Assembly (NCBI GenBank): GCA_964611895.1
Contig: CAZTDN010000001.1
Coordinates: forward strand, 124,001-188,000
Length of the DNA: 64,000 bases
Direction: 5' to 3'
Source of the DNA: JAIEOG01 sp964611895
GTDB lineage: Bacteria; Bdellovibrionota; FAC87; UBA2466
A program made the position numbers and the translations under genes. This document shows positions 52,796 to 60,617 of this stretch, piece by piece. Within the stretch, counting starts at the first letter, position 1; every line of letters begins with the position of its first letter. The notes below the pieces were generated by a model. The model saw only the letters and a list, made by a program, of their open reading frames with translations. It was not told the DNA's origin and searched no databases.

Positions 52796-53611
52796 ATGAA
52801 ACGCGTAATGCAAGTTTTGATGGTCGTTGGAATGCTAGCGACCTTTAGCTCGGCTCAGGCGGAGCTACAGTTCGGTTATACAAACTATAGCAGCCCTGGA
52901 TATGGCTCTAGCTACGGCGGAGATCCTTGGGCAGGCATGTACGGAACGGGTGGGTATAATCTGGCTGGCTTTGGAAATTCAATGTACGGAGTGGGGAATT
53001 ACCTCAATTCCGGCTACGCATCCGGCTACGGCTACGGCGGTGGTTATGGAAACTACGGCACCTGGGGTGGTTCTTGCTCCAGCATTATGACCCCTTGCTC
53101 GGGCGGTTATGATTCAGCCAAAATCCTTGTCGATGTGACTATCACGCTCCCCTCTTACAACTATGGTTCTTGCGGTGGCGGTTATAGCACTTGCGGTTCG
53201 ACCTGCGGTGGTTACAGCTACAGTCCTTGCGGTAACTACAATCCATGCGGATCTTCGTGCGGCGGGTACAGCTCTTGTGGCGGTGGTTCTACTTGCGGCG
53301 GTTATGGTTACAACAACTATGTGTACCCAACCTACTTGCCGATATACCCAACATATCCAAGTTACCCAACGTACCCAACGTACCCGACGTACCCTTCGAT
53401 TAACCCGAACACCGGTACCTATGTCTCGGTAGATGTGACAACGCCCCCTCAGCTCCCCCCCTGGGGCGGTTGCGGTGGAGTCGTCGCTTGCCCGACCACT
53501 CCGACGATTCCGACCACGCCGGTAGTGCCCGTGGCTCCGACGTACAATTATCAAGGTCAGTCGGTACCCGTGAGCCCTGTGCGGTACACGGTCCCTCGTG
53601 GTGCTCATTAG
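52796..53611 (+). CDS. Exported Gly/Tyr/Cys-rich low-complexity protein
   Basis: 271 residues from the ATG at 52796, which has GTGGAG six bases upstream and opens a clear signal peptide (about 1-21, ending AQA). The mature part is dominated by Gly, Tyr, Ser and Cys with repeats of the type CGGYS/CGSTCGGY and a YPTYPTYPT block (about 182-202). There are 12 cysteines in the mature part. Two similar segments (KILVDVTITLPS and YVSVDVTTPPQ) frame the Cys-rich region. Composition suggests a structural or adhesive surface material stabilised by disulfides or metals, but no family is recognised. Confidence 0.7.
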   Translation: MKRVMQVLMVVGMLATFSSAQAELQFGYTNYSSPGYGSSYGGDPWAGMYGTGGYNLAGFGNSMYGVGNYLNSGYASGYGYGGGYGNYGTWGGSCSSIMTPCSGGYDSAKILVDVTITLPSYNYGSCGGGYSTCGSTCGGYSYSPCGNYNPCGSSCGGYSSCGGGSTCGGYGYNNYVYPTYLPIYPTYPSYPTYPTYPTYPSINPNTGTYVSVDVTTPPQLPPWGGCGGVVACPTTPTIPTTPVVPVAPTYNYQGQSVPVSPVRYTVPRGAH

Positions 53612-53638
53612 GCCCCCCGAGCATTGCAAATCTTGAAG

Positions 53639-53659
53639 GGCCCGGCCAAAAGGCGGGCC
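53639..53659 (+). terminator. GC-rich hairpin after the Gly-rich gene
   Basis: GGCCCG-GCC, an AAAA loop and GG-CGGGCC form a strong stem with one bulged G, 28 bases after the stop. No T-run follows directly (next bases TGGACTG). It could terminate, or protect the 3' end of the mRNA. Confidence 0.45.
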
Positions 53660-53663
53660 TGGA

Positions 53664-53759
53664 CTGAAAAAACGGAAGTAGCCTCTGAGACTCGCCTCCT
53701 CCCCCATATATGTGGCCCCAATGCACATATCTTGTCTCAAGCTACTTCCGTAATTTCAG
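53664..53759. repeat. 96-nt element with 19-base terminal inverted repeats
   Basis: The ends, CTGAAAAAACGGAAGTAGC (53664-53682) and its near-complement at 53741-53759, match at 17 of 19 positions. Inside are GAGAC/GTCTC (53687-53691 and 53734-53738) and ATATGTG/CACATAT (53708-53714 and 53724-53730), so as RNA it would fold into one long interrupted hairpin. It could be a MITE-like repeat, a structured 3' UTR or a small RNA. The flanking 53612-53913 interval (302 bases) otherwise holds only a GC-rich hairpin and the dksA upstream region. Confidence 0.6.
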
Positions 53760-53913
53760 GCAGTTACCCCCCTCAACACTAAACTCCTAGCGCCGCCCCG
53801 GTGATTTTGTTATAGACCCCCCGGTTCTTGGGAAAGTTGACTTCCCAGAGGATTTTAAGGAAGGTTACGGCTTGGCTCAAAGAGGTGAGTCAGACAACAA
53901 GGGCGGGTAATTA

Positions 53914-54309
53914 ATGAAGAAATCGGAAGTCGCAAAGCTTAAAGAGATGCTGGAAAAGCAGTTGAAAGAGTTGCAGAGTGATCTCACTCGCAACCTAGCT
54001 CAGCCTATGACCACGCCCTTGCTTGCCGATATTAACGACCAGGCAAGTTTCGAAACTGAGCGTAGTTTCGAATTGCGCATCAAAGACCGTGAACGAAAGC
54101 TGATTGGCAAAGTTCAAGAAGCGCTGAAAAAGATCGCTGACGGTAGTTATGGCGTTTGCACTTCTTGTGGTGAGGCCATTGGGGTAAAGCGCTTGCAAGC
54201 TCGCCCCGTGACCGACCTTTGCATCAACTGTAAGTCCGAAATGGAAGCAGAGGAAAGGCGCGAAGAGTCTTTCGAAAAATCTCAGGGCTCCAGTCCCATA
54301 GCGCACTAA
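53914..54309 (+). CDS. dksA: DksA/TraR-family RNA polymerase-binding factor
   Basis: 131 residues. A long N-terminal coiled coil leads to the tip motif D-x-x-D-x-A (Asp39, Asp42, Ala44) that reaches the RNA polymerase active site in DksA. The C-terminal zinc finger has Cys82, Cys85, Cys103 and Cys106. With ppGpp it reduces rRNA transcription and helps amino-acid promoters. AAGGGCGGG lies upstream of the ATG. The gene is shorter than E. coli DksA but has both features needed for function. Confidence 0.9.
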   Translation: MKKSEVAKLKEMLEKQLKELQSDLTRNLAQPMTTPLLADINDQASFETERSFELRIKDRERKLIGKVQEALKKIADGSYGVCTSCGEAIGVKRLQARPVTDLCINCKSEMEAEERREESFEKSQGSSPIAH

Positions 54310-54453
54310 TTCAAATAAGTTTTGAATTCAGTTCGAGGACGAAGCCCAAATCATTTCCGGTTTATAAAAACCGACACCCGATTCAAAAAGCACTCGCTCT
54401 TGAATTGAATTTTTTGCTTGGTGACGCCAGCTTGCCCAGCTAGCATCTTTTTT

Positions 54454-55272
54454 ATGACAGCATATTGGCAGCACCCTGGATTTGATCCGGTACTTTTGCA
54501 TCTTTGGGGCCCCCTTCAGATTCGTTGGTACTCCCTCCTTTACGTGGGAGCTTTTCTCCTCGCTCGGTACATTCTTATCCGACTCTCGAGAGAATCTCGC
54601 TTTAAGTTCACCGCAGAACAAATGGAGCAGTTCATCGTCTGGGCCTTGTTGGGAGCGGTTATAGGAGCGCGCATCTTCTATTGCGTAGTGTACGATCCGG
54701 CGGGGTTTGCACAGGATCCGTTTTTTCTATTTAAAGTCTACCAGGGTGGGCTCTCGTTTCATGGAGGGTTCCTCGGAGTAGTCTTTGCCGGTTGGCTCTT
54801 CGCCCGGAAGAACAAAATCCCTTTTTGGAACCTTGCAGATGCCATGGCCTTGTGCTGCCCTTCGGGGTTGGCAATGGGGCGCCTGGGAAATTTTATCAAT
54901 GGAGAACTGTACGGGCGAGTGACCGATGTTCCCTGGGCGATGGTGTTTCCGGGCGCTGGCCCGCAGCCGCGTCACCCCTCTCAGCTGTATGAGCTGTTCC
55001 TTGAAGGCATTTTGCTTTTTGCGATTCTCTGGGCCCTGAAGAAACGCATCAAAACAGACGGCGTGCTCGCATTGATCTTTTGCTTTGGCTACACGCTCGC
55101 GCGGTTTGTGGTCGAGTTCTACCGGCAGCCCGATGCGCACCTAGGCTACCTTTTCCTTGGGTTCAGCATGGGCCAGTGGCTGTCCATCGCCATGCTGGTG
55201 GGGAGTGCCTTGTTGGCCTATGCTTTTAGCCGAAGTTCGGCAGGAAAAAAGAAAAGCCGACGAAAGTCGTAA
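54454..55272 (+). CDS. lgt: Prolipoprotein diacylglyceryl transferase
   Basis: 272 residues from the ATG at 54454; the frame is open to 54418 but the family start is here. Seven membrane helices are expected. His103, Arg143 and Glu151 fall at the same numbers as in the E. coli enzyme, within SFHGG and GRLGNFINGE. It transfers diacylglycerol from phosphatidylglycerol to lipobox cysteines, so it serves the lipoproteins found elsewhere in this window. The basic tail (KKKSRRKS) overlaps the facing barrel gene by 47 bases. Confidence 0.95.
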   Translation: MTAYWQHPGFDPVLLHLWGPLQIRWYSLLYVGAFLLARYILIRLSRESRFKFTAEQMEQFIVWALLGAVIGARIFYCVVYDPAGFAQDPFFLFKVYQGGLSFHGGFLGVVFAGWLFARKNKIPFWNLADAMALCCPSGLAMGRLGNFINGELYGRVTDVPWAMVFPGAGPQPRHPSQLYELFLEGILLFAILWALKKRIKTDGVLALIFCFGYTLARFVVEFYRQPDAHLGYLFLGFSMGQWLSIAMLVGSALLAYAFSRSSAGKKKSRRKS

Positions 55273-55954
55273 AGTTATTTCGCAAGGAGTTTTTTCCGTA
55301 CACAGGCGACAGCGTCATATAGCTGCGCATATCAAGCAGGACGGAGAACTGGTTGCTCACAAAAAAACGAAACCCAAGGCCGTAGTTGAACGATGCGTCC
55401 CAGCCCTTTCGAATGGAACTGGCGACGTAAGAATTGGTCGCCTGATAAGCATAGCGAGTGGTTTCTGTCGATACGATGCCCAACCCGGCCATCAGGTAAA
55501 TGTCTAGGTATACGGAACCAAAAAACCGGATTTTTCCGTAAAACGGGGACATCACAAAATTGGATCCAATGGCCATGTCCATTTTGACACCCTGGAGATC
55601 GGCGATGTTCTTGTTGTGATCCGAAACCAGAGAAGTCGTGAACGAAGTGACTTGAGGAAAGACTTTTTGAAAATCGACAATCTCCCAACCGTAGTGATCG
55701 GTAATGTGCCAAGTCGCACGCCCGCCCAAAAAGTACTGATCGTACATCGAATCGTAAGGCAATAGACCACCGGTCACGCCGATTTCGAATTTGCCAGCTT
55801 TGTAATAGCGCTTATTTCGAACAACCGCATTTTGCTCTTTCTCGTAGAGGTTCTGCGCACCGCCAAACTCCGGCGGATCGGCGATCACGGCACTCTCTAA
55901 AGCGTGGGCCAGCAAGACCAGCGAAATCAGCAATGTTGAGACGCGGCGTTTCAT
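55226..55954 (-). CDS. Outer-membrane beta-barrel protein of the Myxococcus/Bdellovibrio type
   Basis: 242 residues with a signal peptide (about 1-25). YDSMYDQYFLGGRATWHITDHYGWEI is the hallmark of the deltaproteobacterial outer-membrane barrel domain family (TIGR04565-like, from memory), followed by strands ending GFSFFLPNFG. It probably sits in the outer membrane; function unknown. GGAG lies seven bases before the ATG. The last 47 bases overlap the end of lgt in opposite orientation. Confidence 0.78.
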   Translation of the reverse strand: MKRRVSTLLISLVLLAHALESAVIADPPEFGGAQNLYEKEQNAVVRNKRYYKAGKFEIGVTGGLLPYDSMYDQYFLGGRATWHITDHYGWEIVDFQKVFPQVTSFTTSLVSDHNKNIADLQGVKMDMAIGSNFVMSPFYGKIRFFGSVYLDIYLMAGLGIVSTETTRYAYQATNSYVASSIRKGWDASFNYGLGFRFFVSNQFSVLLDMRSYMTLSPVYGKNSLRNNFTTFVGFSFFLPNFG

Positions 55955-56032
55955 TTTCTGGCTCCAGGGTTCATTTTAAGGCGTGTAGTACCATTTCATC
56001 ATGTGGGCGGTATTTTCTCAACACCCGTGCGT

Positions 56033-56680
56033 TTACGTGACCCATTGCACGAGTGTGCGGTAGAGGTGCGTTACCGGCATCCCCAAGTACCGCAAGCCGC
56101 CGCTGAGCAGCAGAACCAACAAAAGGACGCTCGATGCCGGCGAAAACCGGTAAAGCCAGGCGGCCCAACGCAGCGGGATAAAGGCTTGGAGGATATTAAA
56201 TCCATCCAAGGGCGGAATGGGCAAAAGATTAAACACTGCTAAAAACAGGTTTACTTGAATGCTCACCAGAGCCAGCACCTGCACAATCGACGATAAGTCC
56301 GAGCCGAAAACCACCCACTCCGTGCGTACCGCCCCACCCAACACCAATGCCGCAATCCCGGCCAACAGCAAGTTCGACGCCGGCCCGGCAGCGGCCACCA
56401 AGGCCATGTCGCGTCGAGGATGTTTGAAGTTTCTTACATCCACCGGAACAGGCTTGGCCCAACCAAAAAAAGGCAGACCGTAATAAATGCACACCGTAGG
56501 CAGCAGCAAAGTCCCTACCATATCTGCATGGGCCAGAGGATGGAGTGTCAGCCTGCCCTGATCCCTAGCAGAACTATCTCCCAGCTGATAAGCCACCCAA
56601 GCATGGGCAAACTCGTGCAAACACAAGCAGAACAAAAAAACCGGTACCAAAATCACGACAGCCAAAAAACCTGATGCCAT
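56033..56680 (-). CDS. M50 (site-2 protease) family membrane metalloprotease
   Basis: 215 residues, about five helices. The zinc-binding HEFAH motif is at 22-26 within the first helix, and NLLPIPPLDG gives the third ligand Asp159. Members of this short subfamily cleave within membranes; the substrate is not known. It follows priA by 11 bases at the end of the galU-priA operon. Confidence 0.88.
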   Translation of the reverse strand: MASGFLAVVILVPVFLFCLCLHEFAHAWVAYQLGDSSARDQGRLTLHPLAHADMVGTLLLPTVCIYYGLPFFGWAKPVPVDVRNFKHPRRDMALVAAAGPASNLLLAGIAALVLGGAVRTEWVVFGSDLSSIVQVLALVSIQVNLFLAVFNLLPIPPLDGFNILQAFIPLRWAAWLYRFSPASSVLLLVLLLSGGLRYLGMPVTHLYRTLVQWVT

Positions 56681-56691
56681 TTCCCACCACC

Positions 56692-58701
56692 CTACATGCA
56701 GTTGACCGGATCGACATCCACTGCCATCTGCACGCCACTTTTTAGATGCTCTGCGTATTCTTTTGCTATTTGCAATGCTCGCTGCATATCGCGAACACTT
56801 TCACTTTTGATAAGGCAATGCCACCGATAGAAATTCTTCAACCGAGAGAGAGGAGCTTCGGCCGGCCCTAGAATTTGCAAGGCCGGGATTTGCCTCGAAT
56901 GCAGATACATCACTACCGCGTGTGAAAACTCTCGCACTGTGGCTTCATTGCGGTGTTGAAAACGCAACATTGCCAGACGCTTTGCCGGGGGAAACCCCAC
57001 TTGGCTACGAGACGCCAACTCCTGACGATAAAAGCTCAGAGTATCGCCTTGGATAGCCTGTTGAAGAATGGGTGCCTCGGGATTGAATGTTTGCAATACC
57101 ACCTCACCCGAGTCCGACCCACGGCCGGCGCGCCCCGAGACTTGGGTAATGACTTGGAAAGTGCGTTCATTCGCACGAAAGTCGGGCATATTCATCGTCG
57201 AATCGGCCATTAAAATACCCACGAGCGCAATCCCCGGAAAATCATGTCCCTTGGCCAGCATCTGAGTCCCAATCACGACATCGATTTCGCGATTTGCTAC
57301 AGAGTTCAAGATCGATTCTAGATCGGTGCGTGTTTTGATAACACTTCTGTCCATTCGAGCAATTCGCGCCGTGGGCAGTAGCGCAGACAACTCTTTTTCA
57401 ACTTGCTCAGTCCCCACACCCAGCGTGTCGAGCGAAGTTCCGGAACACGCTTCGCACGTATCGGGCACACCATGTGTCGACCCGCAGTAGTGGCATTCGA
57501 GTTTAGGCGGGTGTTTGTAATAAGTAAGGGCAACATCACACTGACGGCACCGCCATGTATGACCACAATCAATGCAGTACAAGAAATGCGCAAAGCCGAG
57601 CCTGTTCAGGTACAAGAGGCATTGTTGCCCATTTCCCAGAACGGAACGCATTCTAGCCAACAACTGCCGACTCAGCCACGGAGTGGTCGGGCTTTGCCAA
57701 TCTTCTTTCACGCGCAAATCGACTACTTGAACCTTGGGCAACGGCCTCGAATGGACCCTCTTTAGGAGAGGAACATAGAGATAACGACCAGTTTGCGCGT
57801 TGAAATAACTCTCCAATGAAGGGGTGGCCGAACCCAATATCGCCCGGCACCCGTGCAACTTCGCGCGGACTACAGCCACATCCCGCGCGTGGTAGCGTAG
57901 AGAATCTTCCTGTTTGTAACTCGTCTCATGCTCTTCATCGACAACAATCAGCCCCAGGTTTTTCACTGGAGCAAAAACCGCGGATCGAGCGCCGATCACT
58001 ACAGACGCTGTTCCCTTTCGAAGTTTTTCCCACTGCGCCAACCGCTCGCTTGCGGAGAGATCGCTATGAAGCACGGCAACTTTTCCCGGAAATCGGGAAG
58101 AAAACCGGCCCAGGAGCTGCGGGGTGAGCGCAATTTCTGGGACCAAGATCATCCCTCCCTTGCCCTGCGCCAACACCGATTCGAGTGCGCGAATATAAAC
58201 TTCTGTCTTGCCGCTGCCAGTCACCCCGTGCAAAAGAACTGGCCGTTCGCTTTCCAAATCTATCAGCGAGAGGGCTTTCGTTTGCTCTTCGGTGAGAGCT
58301 GGAGGAGCTGCCTTCGCAAAAGTAGCAAAATCCAAGTCAGCCTTCTTGGAAGCATTGGATTTGCGCTTCTCGCTTGCGGTGACAAACTGTTTGGGTAGAG
58401 CCGCCGAAATCACTTCTCCCAATGGGTGGCAATAATAGTCCGCGACCCAGCGAAAAAACTTCAGCATCTTTTCGTCAAAAAGCGGCTCCGCTATCAGCAC
58501 GCTTTCGATCGGCTTGAGCTTTTTCCGCTCGACTTCGGTCGTCTCCGGAAACCCGAGAACAAACGCATGGGTTTTGCGTCGGGCAAAAGTGACTTGTACA
58601 ACGCTTCCCACCCGCAAGTTGCAATTACTGGATTCATCCAAGAGGTAGTGAAAAGAACTGCCGACTTTTACCGGAACTGCCAAATCAACGAGCTTTTCCA
58701 T
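56692..58701 (-). CDS. priA: Primosomal replication helicase N'
   Basis: 669 residues. PriA restarts stalled replication forks by loading the primosome. The N-terminal 3'-DNA-binding domain (about 1-105), Walker A GVTGSGKT at 159-166, DEEH at 255-258, a zinc-binding region with repeated Cys-x-x-Cys pairs (CIDCGHTWRCRQC... and CHYCG... CEAC) and helicase motif VI (QVSGRAGRG) are present. Its ATG overlaps the stop of the upstream gene (TAATG), so translation is probably coupled. Confidence 0.95.
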   Translation of the reverse strand: MEKLVDLAVPVKVGSSFHYLLDESSNCNLRVGSVVQVTFARRKTHAFVLGFPETTEVERKKLKPIESVLIAEPLFDEKMLKFFRWVADYYCHPLGEVISAALPKQFVTASEKRKSNASKKADLDFATFAKAAPPALTEEQTKALSLIDLESERPVLLHGVTGSGKTEVYIRALESVLAQGKGGMILVPEIALTPQLLGRFSSRFPGKVAVLHSDLSASERLAQWEKLRKGTASVVIGARSAVFAPVKNLGLIVVDEEHETSYKQEDSLRYHARDVAVVRAKLHGCRAILGSATPSLESYFNAQTGRYLYVPLLKRVHSRPLPKVQVVDLRVKEDWQSPTTPWLSRQLLARMRSVLGNGQQCLLYLNRLGFAHFLYCIDCGHTWRCRQCDVALTYYKHPPKLECHYCGSTHGVPDTCEACSGTSLDTLGVGTEQVEKELSALLPTARIARMDRSVIKTRTDLESILNSVANREIDVVIGTQMLAKGHDFPGIALVGILMADSTMNMPDFRANERTFQVITQVSGRAGRGSDSGEVVLQTFNPEAPILQQAIQGDTLSFYRQELASRSQVGFPPAKRLAMLRFQHRNEATVREFSHAVVMYLHSRQIPALQILGPAEAPLSRLKNFYRWHCLIKSESVRDMQRALQIAKEYAEHLKSGVQMAVDVDPVNCM

Positions 58702-59546
58702 TAGCGATAACGCAACAACAGGTGGAGCGCTTCGTCCATTGCGCCCGTTGGCACCGAAGCCGAGGAAGATTCTTTAGACTCCAACCGGGCCGTAGCAACC
58801 GTATCCCGTTTGGCCGGCTTGGCAGAAACTAAAGTCGTTCGCACTTTTTCGGTTCCGCCCACCTGGAGCACAGCCAGGCGAGGAAGCCTGCCCAATACGG
58901 GTTGGACAACACTTCCAGAAAATTCCCAGGCCACCGCCTCAGCGCCAGCCCCCCACTCCAAGCGCAAAAGATTTTTTGTCGTCTTGCTAAACGCTACCAA
59001 CCGTCGTTGATCACCTTCGCTCACACCAGCCACTGTGATACCAAACTGGCTGCCATACCTAGAGAGATAGACATCGGAGTGGCGAATAAAATGATCTTTG
59101 GGATTCCAAGTCTTGGGGTCCCCTTGCATCTGATACGACCCCTTAAACTGAGTCAGCTGATCCCGGCGGATAAAACGCTCACGCAAAAGTCGATCCAAAT
59201 ATTCTGGCCCACTGCTCACCAGAAAATAGTCCATGAACGCATTCGTGCGGCTGGCGATCGGCTTGGCATTGCGGAAACTATACCCTTTGCCATTCCACTC
59301 CGCGTAGACAGGTGGCTGCCCCGCCACTTGCCACCGAAACAAGCCGTTTCCACGTCCCCCCAAGAACTGCTCCAAGACTTCCACCGATTCACCCGGCCTG
59401 ATTTGCACCTGGTGTCGAAAAGAAATCTCGACTGCTTCGGTAGGTTTTCTACCGCTAACCGCATCGGCAACGATTTCCGAAACTGGTGGAAAAAAAGCAT
59501 GGGCTTGGCCCAAGAAAATAAATGCTGCTACAAAAAAGAACTTCAT
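58701..59546 (-). CDS. Exported protein of unknown function between galU and priA
   Basis: 281 residues with a signal peptide (about 1-17, ending AHA). The mature protein looks beta-rich (VEISFRHQVQIRPGESVEVLEQF, LFRWQVAGQPPVYAEWNGKGYSF), with a Ser/Lys-rich linker at about 235-262. No motif is known to me. It overlaps galU by ATGA and priA by TAATG, so three functionally different genes are coupled. Confidence 0.68.
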   Translation of the reverse strand: MKFFFVAAFIFLGQAHAFFPPVSEIVADAVSGRKPTEAVEISFRHQVQIRPGESVEVLEQFLGGRGNGLFRWQVAGQPPVYAEWNGKGYSFRNAKPIASRTNAFMDYFLVSSGPEYLDRLLRERFIRRDQLTQFKGSYQMQGDPKTWNPKDHFIRHSDVYLSRYGSQFGITVAGVSEGDQRRLVAFSKTTKNLLRLEWGAGAEAVAWEFSGSVVQPVLGRLPRLAVLQVGGTEKVRTTLVSAKPAKRDTVATARLESKESSSASVPTGAMDEALHLLLRYR

Positions 59547-60436
59547 CGCCTCTCCAAAAGCTGTGTCAGCAGTGGCCGCAGGCGCGCCGCGAGTTCGGGA
59601 CGTTCCAAAGCTGCGTGGACTTGGGCCAGGACATAGTACAAGTGATTGCCGACGTCGTAGCGAATATCTGCTGAGAGCAGGGCCTGGAGTTTTCCTTTTT
59701 GGGCCAACCCGTCCATAGCGTCCGTAAGCTGAATCTCGCCCGATGCCCCCGGCGTGATGCGTTCTAAATACTCAAAAATTTCGGGCTGAAAAACATAGCG
59801 CCCAATAATTGCAAACCGACTTGGCGCGCTTTCCGGTCGCGGCTTTTCCACCGTTTTGCTCACGCGGACTGCTTTGAAAGCCTCGACCGGCTCCCCGCCG
59901 GTATCAATGACACCATAAGCAGAAACTTCCTCGCGAGGAACTTCCATAACCCCAATAACAGATTCGCTTTCCCGCTCCGCGATTTCTATCAGGCTTTTTA
60001 GCCCGGTAGCAGGCCGACCGTTCCAAGGGGGGTTGATTTCATCTCCTAAGCACACTGCAAACGGCTCATCCCCAACAACCTCTTTGGCGCACAAAACGGC
60101 GTGGCCCAGCCCCCTAGGCTCTTTTTGGCGGACGGACACGACGTCGACCATGCTTCCGATGCGGCGCACTTGGGCAGCGAGTTCTTTTTTACCTCGCTGC
60201 TCGAGAAAAGCTTCCAGCGCGGGAGAAGGGTCAAAGTAATCTTCAAGCGCAGACTTTCCCTTGCTCGTGACAAAGATCACTTGTTCGATGCCACAAGCAA
60301 CCGCTTCTTCCACAATGTACTGCAGCGCAGGCGTATCAATAATGGGAACGAGTTCTTTGGGAATCTCCTTGGTGAAGGGGAGACCACGCGTGCCCAAGCC
60401 AGCGGCTGGAATTACGACTTTTCGGATGCGCTTCAT
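59543..60436 (-). CDS. galU: UTP--glucose-1-phosphate uridylyltransferase
   Basis: 297 residues. PAAGLGTRGLPFTKEIPKE at 10-28 is the nucleotidyltransferase signature, and YIVEEAVACGI, GLGHAVLCAKE and GDEINPP follow. The enzyme makes UDP-glucose for polysaccharide and lipopolysaccharide. It heads a minus-strand operon with the exported protein, priA and the M50 protease, and is divergent from lpxC with 181 bases between the starts. Confidence 0.95.
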   Translation of the reverse strand: MKRIRKVVIPAAGLGTRGLPFTKEIPKELVPIIDTPALQYIVEEAVACGIEQVIFVTSKGKSALEDYFDPSPALEAFLEQRGKKELAAQVRRIGSMVDVVSVRQKEPRGLGHAVLCAKEVVGDEPFAVCLGDEINPPWNGRPATGLKSLIEIAERESESVIGVMEVPREEVSAYGVIDTGGEPVEAFKAVRVSKTVEKPRPESAPSRFAIIGRYVFQPEIFEYLERITPGASGEIQLTDAMDGLAQKGKLQALLSADIRYDVGNHLYYVLAQVHAALERPELAARLRPLLTQLLERR

Positions 60437-60458
60437 AGAGGGACCATCCTATCGAACA

Positions 60459-60559
60459 CGGGTAGAGATGGGAACTGTGGGCATTATCCCACAAAAACAC
60501 CCAAAGTGTTTGGTTTCTCCCCTACCCGACCCACCGAGACAAGTGCTTGCCCTTGGTGG
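60459..60559. promoter_or_regulatory. Multi-hairpin region between galU and lpxC
   Basis: CGGGTAG (60459-60465) pairs with CTACCCG (60522-60528). Within it lie two perfect hairpins, TGTGGG/CCCACA (60476-60493) and AACAC/GTGTT (60496-60510), giving a three-way junction; a further CCACC/GGTGG stem follows at 60531-60559. It would be the 5' leader of lpxC (plus) or of galU (minus). No known riboswitch core is seen. It may equally be operator symmetry. Confidence 0.35.
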
Positions 60560-60617
60560 ACAAGCTTTTCCGGGCCAGCGTCCTCTGGTACAACGTTTGC
60601 TAGGATCTCGAATCAGG

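Noticed and set aside
53330..53400. CRISPR-like short tandem repeat
   Set aside because: The repeated units are codons for Tyr-Pro-Thr inside the Gly-rich protein; there are no spacers.
53114..53740. 208-codon minus-strand frame opposite the Gly-rich gene
   Set aside because: It is an Arg/Thr/Val-rich shadow of the low-complexity repeats and runs through the hairpin element.
60101..60617. N-terminal extension of lpxC and plus-strand frames over galU
   Set aside because: They are antisense to galU; LpxC homology begins only after the ATG at 60618.
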